From the NCBI RefSeq assembly GCF_016294135.1, contig NZ_JAEDCO010000051.1, forward strand, positions 1 to 8,432: a stretch of DNA of 8,432 nucleotides, written 5' to 3'. The stretch's first letter is position 1, and each line of letters begins with the position of its first letter. Source of the DNA: Methanobrevibacter ruminantium (GTDB lineage Archaea > Methanobacteriota > Methanobacteria > Methanobacteriales > Methanobacteriaceae). Under the pieces are notes generated by a model. It made no database searches, was not told the DNA's origin, and worked only from the letters and a program-made list of their open reading frames with translations. A program made the position numbers and the translations under genes. Positions 1-6,648 of this stretch are shown one piece after another.

Positions 1-688
1 AATCATCATAAGTAGAGTCATCATAATAAGAATCGTCATAATTAGATTCATCATAACTAGAATCATCAGTAGTTTCTTCTTCAGGTTCTAAATCTCCTAC
101 TAATGGTTCTTGAGTAAAATCATCTAGAACAACTTCTAAAGAAATTCCATATACTTGTAAAGTAATTAATTCATTTCCAGAACCAAATACGAAGATTTCC
201 CAACCTTCATCATCTTGATAGTAATAACCGTCTATGCCATTAATGGTAGTTTGTTCAAAACTTTCATTAACATATGATTCTACATCCTCTTGAGTGAGGT
301 CTCTACCATTTGCTAAGTCAAACTCAAGAATTTCTAAATCTACTTCCCAGTCATACTCATCACTATCTGGCAAGTATATTTTATTATAAGTAAATGTATT
401 TTCATTATATTCATCTACATCAAGAATAAATGCTGTAGGAATATTGAATAGATAGTTATTTACATTTTGTTGCATAGTTAAATCAAGAGTGATATCTCCT
501 GAAGATTCATCAGAATCTTTATTCTTGTCAGAATTTACACTCTTTTTTTCATGACTTATTTTAGAATGGCTTCCATGATCTGAAAGACCGGAACCACCAT
601 CATCAGCATTATTCAAACCAAATGCTGCAACACCAGTTGTAAGCATAATAGCAATTACAGCTATCAATATGACATTTGTTGAATCTAT
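1..688 (-). CDS. Membrane-anchored surface protein with acidic repeat tail (partial, 3' end off left edge)
   Basis: I do not recognise the family. 229 codons are visible, and the frame is still open at the window's left edge. Counting from the ATA at 688, residues 6-25 form one hydrophobic segment (uncleaved anchor or signal peptide). Residues 26-65 are a Ser/Lys/His/Asp-rich linker, about 66-190 a probable globular domain with beta-like alternation and many aromatic residues, and from about 196 an acidic tail of Tyr-Asp-Asp-Ser-type pentads. The topology suggests a protein outside the membrane tethered by its N-terminus. Start choice: GGAGGGG at 700-694 sits 5 bases before ATA at 688, and no ATG, GTG or TTG lies in frame between them. 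Other in-frame starts are TTG at 667 and ATG at 646, both too far from the ribosome binding site and cutting into the hydrophobic segment. The reading frame is certain; the function is unknown. Confidence 0.8.
   Translation of the reverse strand, partial: MDSTNVILIAVIAIMLTTGVAAFGLNNADDGGSGLSDHGSHSKISHEKKSVNSDKNKDSDESSGDITLDLTMQQNVNNYLFNIPTAFILDVDEYNENTFTYNKIYLPDSDEYDWEVDLEILEFDLANGRDLTQEDVESYVNESFEQTTINGIDGYYYQDDEGWEIFVFGSGNELITLQVYGISLEVVLDDFTQEPLVGDLEPEEETTDDSSYDESNYDDSYYDDSTYDD
3..77 (-). repeat. 15-base imperfect tandem repeats encoding acidic pentads
   Basis: Four clear 15-base units (3-17, 18-32, 33-47, 48-62) and one degenerate unit (63-77) share a TCATCATAA-like core on the plus strand. 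Read on the minus strand they encode pentads such as Tyr-Asp-Asp-Ser-X within the surface protein. The array meets the window edge, so the full copy number is not visible. The unit is a multiple of three, so copy changes would keep the frame and only alter tail length. Confidence 0.8.
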
Positions 689-735
689 ACTAACCCCTCC
701 TTTAATTTTTAAAAAAAAAAACTTTTTTATATAAA
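686..735 (-). promoter_or_regulatory. Promoter and ribosome binding site of the surface protein gene
   Basis: A TATA box TTTATATAAA lies at 726-735 and a strong ribosome binding site GGAGGGG at 700-694, followed after TTAGT by ATA at 688-686. With usual archaeal spacing (about 25 bases from TATA centre to transcript start) the leader would begin near 705 and be about 17 bases long. This geometry supports initiation at or next to 688. Positions are seen in the sequence; the transcript start is inferred. Confidence 0.55.
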
Positions 736-898
736 CAACAATCCAAAATTAAAACTATTGAATAATTGAAATGTGAAAAAATAATAAAAAAATAGTAAAA
801 GATAAGTATAAAACCCCCAATTACTATATTTTTTTAAAATCTAGAAATAAAAAAATCTTGAGAAATTTTTTAATTCTATATATTATACTTGAAAAAGA

Positions 899-985
899 TA
901 ATATATAAAATTTGCTAATAGCTTGCTAATAACATATATCTAATATGAACATAGTAATATATGTATAAAAATTAAACTTTTAATC
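899..985 (+). promoter_or_regulatory. Upstream region of the winged-helix gene with 11-base-period direct repeat
   Basis: ATATATAAAA at 901-910 is a good TATA-like element. Immediately after it TTGCTAATA occurs twice (912-920 and 923-931), 11 bases apart, so the copies face the same side of the helix. A second AT-rich candidate box (TAATATATG, 955-963) lies about 26 bases before the ATG, which would give a leaderless transcript; no ribosome binding site is visible before 986. The repeat is a candidate operator, possibly for autoregulation by the downstream protein. The rest of the 689-985 spacer holds only the divergent surface-protein promoter and featureless AT-rich DNA. Confidence 0.4.
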
Positions 986-1474
986 ATGAGAACTCAAGAT
1001 ATAGAAAAACTTCTTAATGATAATAAAAAATTAAATGAAGAAAATAAAGAGTTAAAAAAAGAAAATACTGAATTAAAAGTAAAAATAAAAGAGTTAAACT
1101 ATAATTTAAATTCCATTCAAGAAGACCATATATCAAAAGAATTAGATTCAAAAATAGACTATGAAACTTTTGATGAAGTGAAATTTACTCATAAATTTAA
1201 TGGCAATAAAGAAGATATGAGCATTATTTCATTTTTAGCAAGATCTAATAAAAGAGTAGATATATTAAAATCATTAGAAGAAACTCCGAAAATTCCTTCC
1301 ATTATTGCTAAAGAAATCGGGGATAGTAGTCATCATGTTTCTAAATATTTAACTAGTTTAAAAGAAAAAGAACTGGTTATCTGTCTTAATGAAGAAGATA
1401 AAAGATTTAGATTTTATAGAATTACTGCAAAAGGAAAACATTATTTAGAAATTATTGAAAATAAAAAATATTAA
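986..1474 (+). CDS. Winged-helix DNA-binding protein with N-terminal leucine zipper
   Basis: Probable transcriptional regulator of 162 residues, cytosolic. Residues about 4-45 form a coiled coil with leucines exactly seven apart (L9, L16, L23, L30, L37), and asparagine at the other core position in three consecutive heptads (N13, N20, N27), a pattern that favours parallel dimers. Residues about 46-77 are an acidic linker. Residues about 80-157 resemble MarR/ArsR-like winged helices: a helix-turn-helix at about 103-125 (IPSIIAKEIGDSSHHVSKYL) followed by a basic beta wing ending in FRFYRITAKG. I assign no specific family, effector or target. No ribosome binding site precedes the ATG, so translation may be leaderless or weak. 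The gene is convergent with the broken flavoprotein, 29 bases away, and has low GC like the adjacent surface-protein gene. It is the only plus-strand gene in the window. Confidence 0.85.
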   Translation: MRTQDIEKLLNDNKKLNEENKELKKENTELKVKIKELNYNLNSIQEDHISKELDSKIDYETFDEVKFTHKFNGNKEDMSIISFLARSNKRVDILKSLEETPKIPSIIAKEIGDSSHHVSKYLTSLKEKELVICLNEEDKRFRFYRITAKGKHYLEIIENKKY

Positions 1475-1503
1475 AAAAAGAAAAATTAGTAAAAGAATTT
1501 ATA

Positions 1504-2049
1504 TTAAAAATTTTTACCAATTTCATAAGCTTCTTTTAAGATGTCTTCTCTTTCTTTAGCTTCACCAGGCATTTTTAAATCTCCTGCATCAATGGTGCCA
1601 ACAAGTTCCATCTGCAGATTGTTTTGGAATGGTTGGGTGATGGTTAACTGGAGATAAGAATCATAAGAACCTGTGAAAGCATGAGTCAAAACAATAGCTG
1701 CCTTTGCATCTTCACCAAAGCTTTTTTCAGGATTATTAAAAATGCTGTAGAACCTATCTACAATTGTTTTAGCTTGAGCAGTCATTTGACCAAAGTAAAT
1801 TGGGCTTGCTAAGATAACACTAGCTCCATTTGCAAGCTTGTCAATGATCTCTGTTCCATCATCTTCATATCTGCAATCATTTCATTTATTGCATAATTCA
1901 CATCCGCTGCATGGCGCTACATCGAGATCATGTATAATGTATTTTGTTACAGTATGACCGTTTTCCTCTGCACCTTTAGCTATTTCATCTACAATTATCT
2001 CACAATTACTGTTTTTATGTGGACTTCCTATTAAAGCAAGAATTTCCAT
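1504..2049 (-). pseudogene. Flavodoxin-fold NAD(P)H-dependent FMN reductase / iron-sulfur flavoprotein family, interrupted by in-frame TGA
   Basis: The frame from ATG at 2049 to TAA at 1504 is 182 codons, the usual size for this family, but codon 56 (1884-1882) is TGA. Before it are an FMN phosphate-loop-like start (ILALIGSPHKNS) and CSGCELC (C47, C50, C53). After it come C59, then SPIYFGQMTAQAKTIVDRFY (residues 82-101) and an AIVLTHAFTGSY segment, all typical of the family. The cysteine spacing CxxCxxC-x5-C spans the stop and remains intact, so one point substitution is enough to explain the break. A strong GGAGGGAG at 2062-2055 precedes the ATG. A shorter frame from M89 (1785) has no ribosome binding site and lacks the FMN loop, so it is not a separate gene. 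Such proteins usually transfer electrons in anaerobes, which fits the rubrerythrin neighbour. Alternatives are a sequencing error or readthrough. Confidence 0.8.
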
Positions 2050-2228
2050 TTAATCTCCCTCCAAATAATAAATTTCTAATAAAAAGCTATTTATTTTTTA
2101 AAATTAGAATTAACATTTACTTTATTTGATTAAGTATTCAAAGATTATAAATTTGTAAAAAAGGAAAATGACTATATTAACAAGAAAAAATTGAAAAATA
2201 TATGAAAATATATGAAAAAATAAAAACA

Positions 2229-2264
2229 CTAGTTAATTTTATAAAAAAAAACAAAATTAACTAG
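2229..2264 (-). terminator. Terminator hairpin after rubrerythrin
   Basis: A perfect 12-base inverted repeat, CTAGTTAATTTT at 2229-2240 and its complement at 2253-2264, has a 12-base A-rich loop. Read on the minus strand it starts 15 bases after the rubrerythrin stop and is followed by a T-rich run (TGTTTTTATTTTTT). The remaining spacer up to 2049 shows only an AT-rich candidate promoter for the flavoprotein (about 2087-2102) and simple A/T runs. Confidence 0.7.
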
Positions 2265-2279
2265 CAATTGTTTAAAAAA

Positions 2280-2825
2280 TTAGATATAACTTGTGTCTTG
2301 TTTTCTGAAGTGTGCTTGTGGGTGATCACATAATGGACAGACTTCAGGTGCCTCTTTTCCAATATGGATGTAACCACAGTTATTACATTTCCATGCAATC
2401 TCTTCATCTTTTTTAAAGACTTTGTCTGCTTTTATCTTAGCAGATAAAGCATTGTATCTGTCTTCGTGGACCTTTTCAGTAGCACCTGCTGCATCAAATA
2501 AATCTGCAATCTCATCGAATCCTTCTTCCCTTGCGGTTTCTGCAAATCCCTTATACATTACAGTCCATTCTTCATGCTCACCTGCTGCAGCATCTGCAAG
2601 GTTGCTTAAAGTGTCAGGCACTTTTCCACCATTCAACAGCTTGAACCAGATTTTTGCATGTTCTTTCTCATTGTCAGATGATTCCTGGAAAATGTCCTTG
2701 ATTTCCACATAACCATCTTTTTTAGCTTGAGAAGCATAAAATTCATACTTTACACGAGCTTGAGATTCACCAGCAAGAGCTGCCCTTAAGTTTTCTTCAG
2801 TTTTTGTTCCTTTTAAATCTACCAT
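2280..2825 (-). CDS. rbr: Rubrerythrin
   Basis: Cytosolic non-haem diiron protein that reduces hydrogen peroxide to water, protecting anaerobes from oxygen stress. At 181 residues it is slightly shorter than classical rubrerythrin (about 190). The N-terminal ferritin-like four-helix domain (1-135) carries the expected diiron ligands: E20, E53 with H56 (EKEH), E83 and E86 (EHEE), and E117 with H120 (EKVH). The C-terminal rubredoxin-like domain (about 143-175) has CNNC (C147, C150) and CPLC (C163, C166) for one iron. All key residues are present. Start: ATG at 2825 with AGGAGG at 2838-2833, seven bases upstream. It has its own TATA-like box and a hairpin terminator, so it is probably transcribed alone. 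The adjacent broken flavoprotein could once have been part of the same redox response. Electron donor not visible here. Confidence 0.97.
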   Translation of the reverse strand: MVDLKGTKTEENLRAALAGESQARVKYEFYASQAKKDGYVEIKDIFQESSDNEKEHAKIWFKLLNGGKVPDTLSNLADAAAGEHEEWTVMYKGFAETAREEGFDEIADLFDAAGATEKVHEDRYNALSAKIKADKVFKKDEEIAWKCNNCGYIHIGKEAPEVCPLCDHPQAHFRKQDTSYI

Positions 2826-2832
2826 AATAATT

Positions 2833-2873
2833 CCTCCTAAGATTAATTAATTATAATAATCTAGTTTTATACC
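2833..2873 (-). promoter_or_regulatory. Rubrerythrin promoter and ribosome binding site
   Basis: GGTATAAAACT at 2873-2863 is a TATA-like element; a transcript would start near 2843. AGGAGG at 2838-2833 lies seven bases before the ATG. Between them is a TTAATTAATTAT-type AT palindrome (about 2842-2853). No clear operator is visible. Confidence 0.5.
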
Positions 2874-2890
2874 AAAAAATATTTTTAAAA

Positions 2891-2926
2891 ATTGTAAAAT
2901 AATAACAAAAATAAAAAATTTACAAT
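2891..2926 (-). terminator. Weak terminator overlapping the bile salt hydrolase stop codon
   Basis: ATTGTAAA at 2891-2898 and its complement at 2919-2926 can pair around a 20-base AT-rich loop. The upstream arm on the minus strand begins at the last base of the TGA stop (2926). It is followed by a TTTTTAAAAATATTTTTT stretch. Stem is short and AT-only, so this is tentative; the T-rich tract alone might terminate an archaeal transcript. Confidence 0.35.
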
Positions 2927-3903
2927 CAATTTACAAAATTTATTTGCGCTTCATCAATTAAAGGATAAATGACCAAACTATCACCATCAAGATTTTCCTT
3001 GTTTAAATCAACAGCAGTTATCTGATGATTATCATATGTCTTATAATATAAAATTCCCTTATTGGTGTTGTAACAGGATGAATAAATTGTATATTCATAT
3101 AAATCTGGATCATCAATAAATGTCAATCCTTTCTGTTGTTCAACAGACGCCAAAATATGGAAAAATTGTGAAACGCTTTCACTTTCACTTTCGCCAGAGA
3201 ATGAATTTTCTTTAGTGAATGCCACCTTTACGAATCTTGATGCAGAAGACAAGTCACCAGGAAGTCCAATTGAACCCATACCTCTGCTATAAGTATCCAA
3301 TTCAAGATCTTTAGAGAAGGTATTATCTGGAGTTTTAACTGATAGATTTCTATAGTTATTCAAATTAAATAGCTGCATATCAAAGGTAGGATTATTAGTT
3401 AAAACCCCTACAGGATTATCATAAACTTTCAATCCATCTTCTAAAGGTTCAACAATAATAGATGAATTCTCATCAGCTATCATCCAATGAAGTGGAGATA
3501 AAGGCAAGTTTTCCGAATAGTTTATATTTACTAAATTAAGATTCAGAAGCAATTCTTTAACATCCTCTATCGACTCTGACTGCGATAACAAATAAGGAAT
3601 GAATTCAAATGGTGTCACATTCACCATATCGTCCTCAATTTCCCTATAAACAGCATTGCCCACAAAGTTAAGACCGGCAATAGCTACTCCTTTTTCATTG
3701 CAAGCATCATAGTATAAAGGATATTCATCAATTCCTGCAGTAATACCAATTATTGCAAAATGTGATTTCATATCATCTATTTTTCTAAATTTGAATTCGT
3801 AGTTTCTTGGAGTTATGCAAACTCTTTCATTATATGAAATTTCATAGTCAAAGTTTCTGCCAAAATAATGTTTTGCTGTTAGATATTCACTTGCAGTGCA
3901 CAT
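2926..3903 (-). CDS. cbh: Choloylglycine (bile salt) hydrolase, Ntn-hydrolase family
   Basis: Predicted to hydrolyse the amide bond of glycine- or taurine-conjugated bile salts. The protein has 325 residues, the normal family size, and no signal peptide, so it should act in the cytosol. Cys2 becomes the N-terminal nucleophile after removal of Met1. Other catalytic residues of the family are in place by motif: R16 and D19 (YFGRNFDYE), N79 (AGLNF), the TNNP motif with N170/N171, and R223 (SASRF). Penicillin V acylases share this fold, so exact substrate preference is unproven. A GGAGG at 3915-3911 lies seven bases before the ATG and a TATA-like box at about 3940-3948. The stop is TGA, unlike the TAA of the other intact genes whose ends are visible. 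Such genes in gut Methanobrevibacter are thought to derive from gut bacteria; here that is inference. Confidence 0.93.
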   Translation of the reverse strand: MCTASEYLTAKHYFGRNFDYEISYNERVCITPRNYEFKFRKIDDMKSHFAIIGITAGIDEYPLYYDACNEKGVAIAGLNFVGNAVYREIEDDMVNVTPFEFIPYLLSQSESIEDVKELLLNLNLVNINYSENLPLSPLHWMIADENSSIIVEPLEDGLKVYDNPVGVLTNNPTFDMQLFNLNNYRNLSVKTPDNTFSKDLELDTYSRGMGSIGLPGDLSSASRFVKVAFTKENSFSGESESESVSQFFHILASVEQQKGLTFIDDPDLYEYTIYSSCYNTNKGILYYKTYDNHQITAVDLNKENLDGDSLVIYPLIDEAQINFVN

Positions 3904-4199
3904 TTTAATACCTCCAAAGTTAATGTAATTAAATGTTCATATATTATGGAACAATTAGTTAATTAAATATTTATTTAACCCCATATTTAAACTTTTGTAT
4001 AATAAATTAGAAAAATTTTATAAAATTATATAAATAAAAATATTAAAAAATAGACAATTTTTATATAAATCTTAAAAAATATTAAGAAATATTCAATTAT
4101 ATAAAATAAATAGATAAAAAATTTGAAAAATGGTCAACATTTTCAAAAATGAAAGAAAAAGTTGGGAAATTCTGATAATTAAAAAAAAATAAAAAATAG
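3904..4199. promoter_or_regulatory. Spacer with bile salt hydrolase promoter
   Basis: On the minus strand CCATAATATATG (3950-3939) is a TATA-like box about 40 bases before the hydrolase ATG, predicting a short leader that carries the GGAGG. A near-perfect palindrome TTAAATA-TT-TATTTAA lies at 3963-3978, just upstream of the box, a possible operator but built only of A and T. From about 3990 to 4199 I see only AT-rich DNA with no open frame, RNA gene or repeat; it lies downstream of the aquaporin terminator. Confidence 0.45.
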
Positions 4200-4223
4200 A
4201 AAATAAGAGAAAACTCTTATTTT
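4200..4223 (-). terminator. Terminator hairpin after aquaporin
   Basis: A 10-base stem (AAAATAAGAG at 4200-4209, complement CTCTTATTTT at 4214-4223) with an AAAA loop begins nine bases after the aquaporin stop on the minus strand, and is followed by a TCTATTTTTTATTTTTTTTT tract. Confidence 0.75.
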
Positions 4224-4232
4224 AAAAAAATA

Positions 4233-5006
4233 TTATTCTTCAAATGGTTGTGGCAATGCACATGCATCGTTTCCTTTAGCTAAGTAACTGTACACTAAAG
4301 CTGCAAGGATAGCACCTACAATAGGGCCAACTAAATAAATTGGGAAGAATCCCCAAAGGTTAGCTCCACCAAGCAAGGTGTCCATTAAGTAAGGACCAAA
4401 GGTACGTGCTGGGTTGATTGAAGCACCAGTGAATGCACCAAGTACAATGATTACAGCAGCTACAGTCATACCAATGGAAATACCTGCAACACTAGGGTCT
4501 GCTTTCTTATCCACAGCAACACCCATTACAACAAGCATCAAGAAGAAAGTACCGATACATTCAGCAATCATTGCGGGAATATAACCTACACTCAAACCAG
4601 GAGCAGTAGCACCTAATCCCCCAATTGTTATAGCAGGAGCTCCTAAACATACGAATAACAATAAGCTTCCTAAAGTTGCACCAATCACTTGAGCTACGAT
4701 GTAGTAAACACTGTCAATCAATGAAATGTTTTTGCTAACAAGCAATCCGATTGTTACCGCAGGGTTTAAGTGTGCACCTGAAATTTTTCCAAATAAGTAA
4801 ATACATGCCATTACAGTTAATCCAAATGCAAGTCCAATAGCTAACCAGTCTCCCAAACCACCAAGGAGTCCAATACCAGCTGCACCATGATCAACACCAT
4901 CATCAATAAGTAAAGTTACAACAGCAGACCCTGTACCGAAGAACACTAGGAAAAAGGTACCGATAAGCTCTGCTATGAATTTTTTTGTAATATTACAAGA
5001 AGCCAT
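4233..5006 (-). CDS. aqpM: Aquaporin, AqpM-like (MIP family channel)
   Basis: Integral membrane channel of 257 residues with six transmembrane helices and two half-helices bearing the NPA motifs: HLNPAVTIG (N81-A83) and SINPARTFG (N198-A200, with R201 next to it). Compared from memory with AqpM of Methanothermobacter (filter Phe62, Ile187, Ser196, Arg202), the selectivity filter here reads F61, I186, A195, R201. The isoleucine replaces the histidine of strict water channels and makes a wider, less polar pore. AqpM-type channels pass water and, weakly, glycerol; passage of gases such as CO2 or H2S has been proposed but is not shown by sequence. GGGGAGA at 5017-5011 is the ribosome binding site for ATG 5006. 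The gene has its own terminator and appears monocistronic. A TATA box is not clear; ATTTTTAAAAATT (about 5023-5035) is too close and weak. Confidence 0.93.
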   Translation of the reverse strand: MASCNITKKFIAELIGTFFLVFFGTGSAVVTLLIDDGVDHGAAGIGLLGGLGDWLAIGLAFGLTVMACIYLFGKISGAHLNPAVTIGLLVSKNISLIDSVYYIVAQVIGATLGSLLLFVCLGAPAITIGGLGATAPGLSVGYIPAMIAECIGTFFLMLVVMGVAVDKKADPSVAGISIGMTVAAVIIVLGAFTGASINPARTFGPYLMDTLLGGANLWGFFPIYLVGPIVGAILAALVYSYLAKGNDACALPQPFEE

Positions 5007-5115
5007 AATTTCTCCCCATAATTAATTTTTAAAAATTTCCTTGATAAAAAAATAACTGTAAGTTAATTAATTAAAATCAATATTAAATGGTTCAATTAAT
5101 TAAAAAATAAAAAAA

Positions 5116-5139
5116 TAATTAAGCTAAAAAGCTTAATTA
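5116..5139 (-). terminator. Terminator hairpin after the DUF2193 gene
   Basis: A perfect 10-base stem TAATTAAGCT (5116-5125) and its complement (5130-5139) with an AAAA loop starts nine bases after the stop codon, followed on the minus strand by TTTTTATTTTTTA. This is a clean hairpin-plus-T-run, separating this gene from the aquaporin downstream. Confidence 0.75.
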
Positions 5140-5148
5140 AATTTAGAT

Positions 5149-6648
5149 TTATACAGATTCTTTCCATTGACAGTATTCGTGTTTTGCATCAATGATGCAA
5201 GAAGCACAGTTTTTACATCCTCTTACAGGTGAACCCGGAACTTCTTTGTTAAGTGCAATGATGTTTGTCATCATGGTTGCAGTTACAGGTTCAGGAGTAA
5301 GCAAGCATGGGTAGTCTGCAAGTCTCATTAATGAGGAGAATCTTACTGTAATACCACATGCAGGATATGTGTATCTTTGTGGGTTCATAAGAACTTCGTT
5401 GTGAGTGATTGCGCCTAAGTCAACAGCAAATCCATTAACTTTAGGTACAAGATCGATTTTTGCACTGCTTCTTGCTTTTCTTGCAGCGGATATGTAAGTG
5501 GAACCTCTGTGAATCATGTCCATAAAGTCACAGTTGTGCAATTCTGCAGCTGCACCTCTTGTAGGATATTGTTGTACATAGTTGTGGAATCTTTTGGTTA
5601 ATAAGTCTACAACCATGGTAGAATTGAATCCGTCTAATTCAAGAATGTATTCAGTTGCACATGCAGTGGAACCGGTTGCTAAGTTCAAGACTTGTGAAGG
5701 GTGCATGAATTTGCCTATGTTGTCTTTTAAGGAAGCTTCCATTACTTTAGCGGTTGCTTGAATAATTGCTAAGGTTACATCATCCTTACACATGTTATAG
5801 CTTGCTTGACCGATATGGTGACCAATATCACCAACACAGTAAGCGGGTACAGTTACAATATTACCATAGTGTACACCGTCATCCATAGCAGCTTTAACAA
5901 CAGGTCTCATTTCTTTTTTGTATCCTTCCATGAATGATCTTACATCAAAAGAGGAGTGTCCTGCATCATCCATCAATTTTCCTTGAGCTTCTACAGGTTC
6001 TTTGTAAATCATTTGCATTGATTCGACTTCTTTTGCAGCTGCTTCTGCAGCAGATGCACCATTTTCAATAGCATGAGCAAATGAGTCACCAATACCATAG
6101 GAAGTGTTCATACCCCATGATTTTGCAGAAAGAATAGCTTGCTTGTGCATTACAGGAATATTAATGGTTTTCAAGATTTGGTTTACTACATTGGAAGTAC
6201 TTCCTGGCATTAAAGCGAAGTCCACTACACAGGTAGGTCCATAGAATCCACCGTAACGGCGAACGGATTCTTTTGTAATCAATGTTTCACTGTCAGCAAT
6301 AGCTTGAATAAATGTAGCCATACTGTCTGCGAAATCACCATCTTCCTCACATAAGATTTCAAGAATAGGAGGAGTTTGGTAATGTTCAATAAATGGATCA
6401 TCTTCCGGTCTGATGGTATCAGCTACAGAAGTCAATACCTTATAATGGCTTTCTACAGATTTTTTGTGAAGGTCGATAACAGATTTTGCTTGACCATCTG
6501 CACAAGTCATGCCTGCTACAGCATCTGCATAAGGTTTTGCATCTGTAATCTTAAAGTCGTTGTATCTATTTGCGCTAATTACATCAATATCTGCTTGAAG
6601 AGCCGCTACTGATTCATTAATCATTTTTTCATATAATTCATTCATCAT
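5149..6648 (-). CDS. DUF2193 protein of methanogens with C-terminal cysteine cluster
   Basis: I recognise this as the DUF2193 family, a conserved methanogen protein of unknown function; recognition is from memory. It has 499 residues, no signal peptide and no transmembrane segment, so it should be cytosolic. The protein is rich in Cys (13), His and Met. Its last 22 residues hold C478, C481, C484 and C493 (CxxCxxC-x8-C), a spacing suited to an iron-sulfur cluster or a metal site. Other notable stretches are CVGDIGHHIGQASYNMC (271-287) and ATGSTACATEY (324-334). Two ATGs stand in tandem: GGTG at 6654-6651 is two bases from 6648 but five from 6645, so the second may be the real start (498 residues). 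The gene has its own terminator and an unusual repeat-rich upstream region. GC is higher than in the flanking spacers, consistent with high expression. No reaction is assigned. Confidence 0.85.
   Translation of the reverse strand: MMNELYEKMINESVAALQADIDVISANRYNDFKITDAKPYADAVAGMTCADGQAKSVIDLHKKSVESHYKVLTSVADTIRPEDDPFIEHYQTPPILEILCEEDGDFADSMATFIQAIADSETLITKESVRRYGGFYGPTCVVDFALMPGSTSNVVNQILKTINIPVMHKQAILSAKSWGMNTSYGIGDSFAHAIENGASAAEAAAKEVESMQMIYKEPVEAQGKLMDDAGHSSFDVRSFMEGYKKEMRPVVKAAMDDGVHYGNIVTVPAYCVGDIGHHIGQASYNMCKDDVTLAIIQATAKVMEASLKDNIGKFMHPSQVLNLATGSTACATEYILELDGFNSTMVVDLLTKRFHNYVQQYPTRGAAAELHNCDFMDMIHRGSTYISAARKARSSAKIDLVPKVNGFAVDLGAITHNEVLMNPQRYTYPACGITVRFSSLMRLADYPCLLTPEPVTATMMTNIIALNKEVPGSPVRGCKNCASCIIDAKHEYCQWKESV

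Noticed and set aside
1504..1785. A 93-codon minus-strand frame as its own gene
   Set aside because: It has no ribosome binding site, starts in the middle of the SPIYFGQM motif and continues the flavoprotein frame; it is the 3' part of the broken gene.
1882..1884. TGA read as selenocysteine
   Set aside because: The residue does not align with a conserved cysteine, I know of no selenocysteine use in this group, and no clear recoding hairpin is seen near the codon.
2190..2222. GAAAATATAT-type direct repeats
   Set aside because: They are short simple A/T repeats far from any start codon and expected by chance at this composition.
2422..2712. Plus-strand frame of 96 codons
   Set aside because: It is antisense to rubrerythrin, which has complete catalytic motifs; composition is that of a shadow frame.
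6376..6612. Plus-strand frame of 78 codons
   Set aside because: It is antisense to the DUF2193 gene, lacks a ribosome binding site and resembles no protein.
2280..6648. A single long minus-strand operon
   Set aside because: Hairpin plus T-run terminators follow rubrerythrin, aquaporin and the DUF2193 gene, a weaker one follows the bile salt hydrolase, and spacers of 100 to 330 bases carry candidate promoters.
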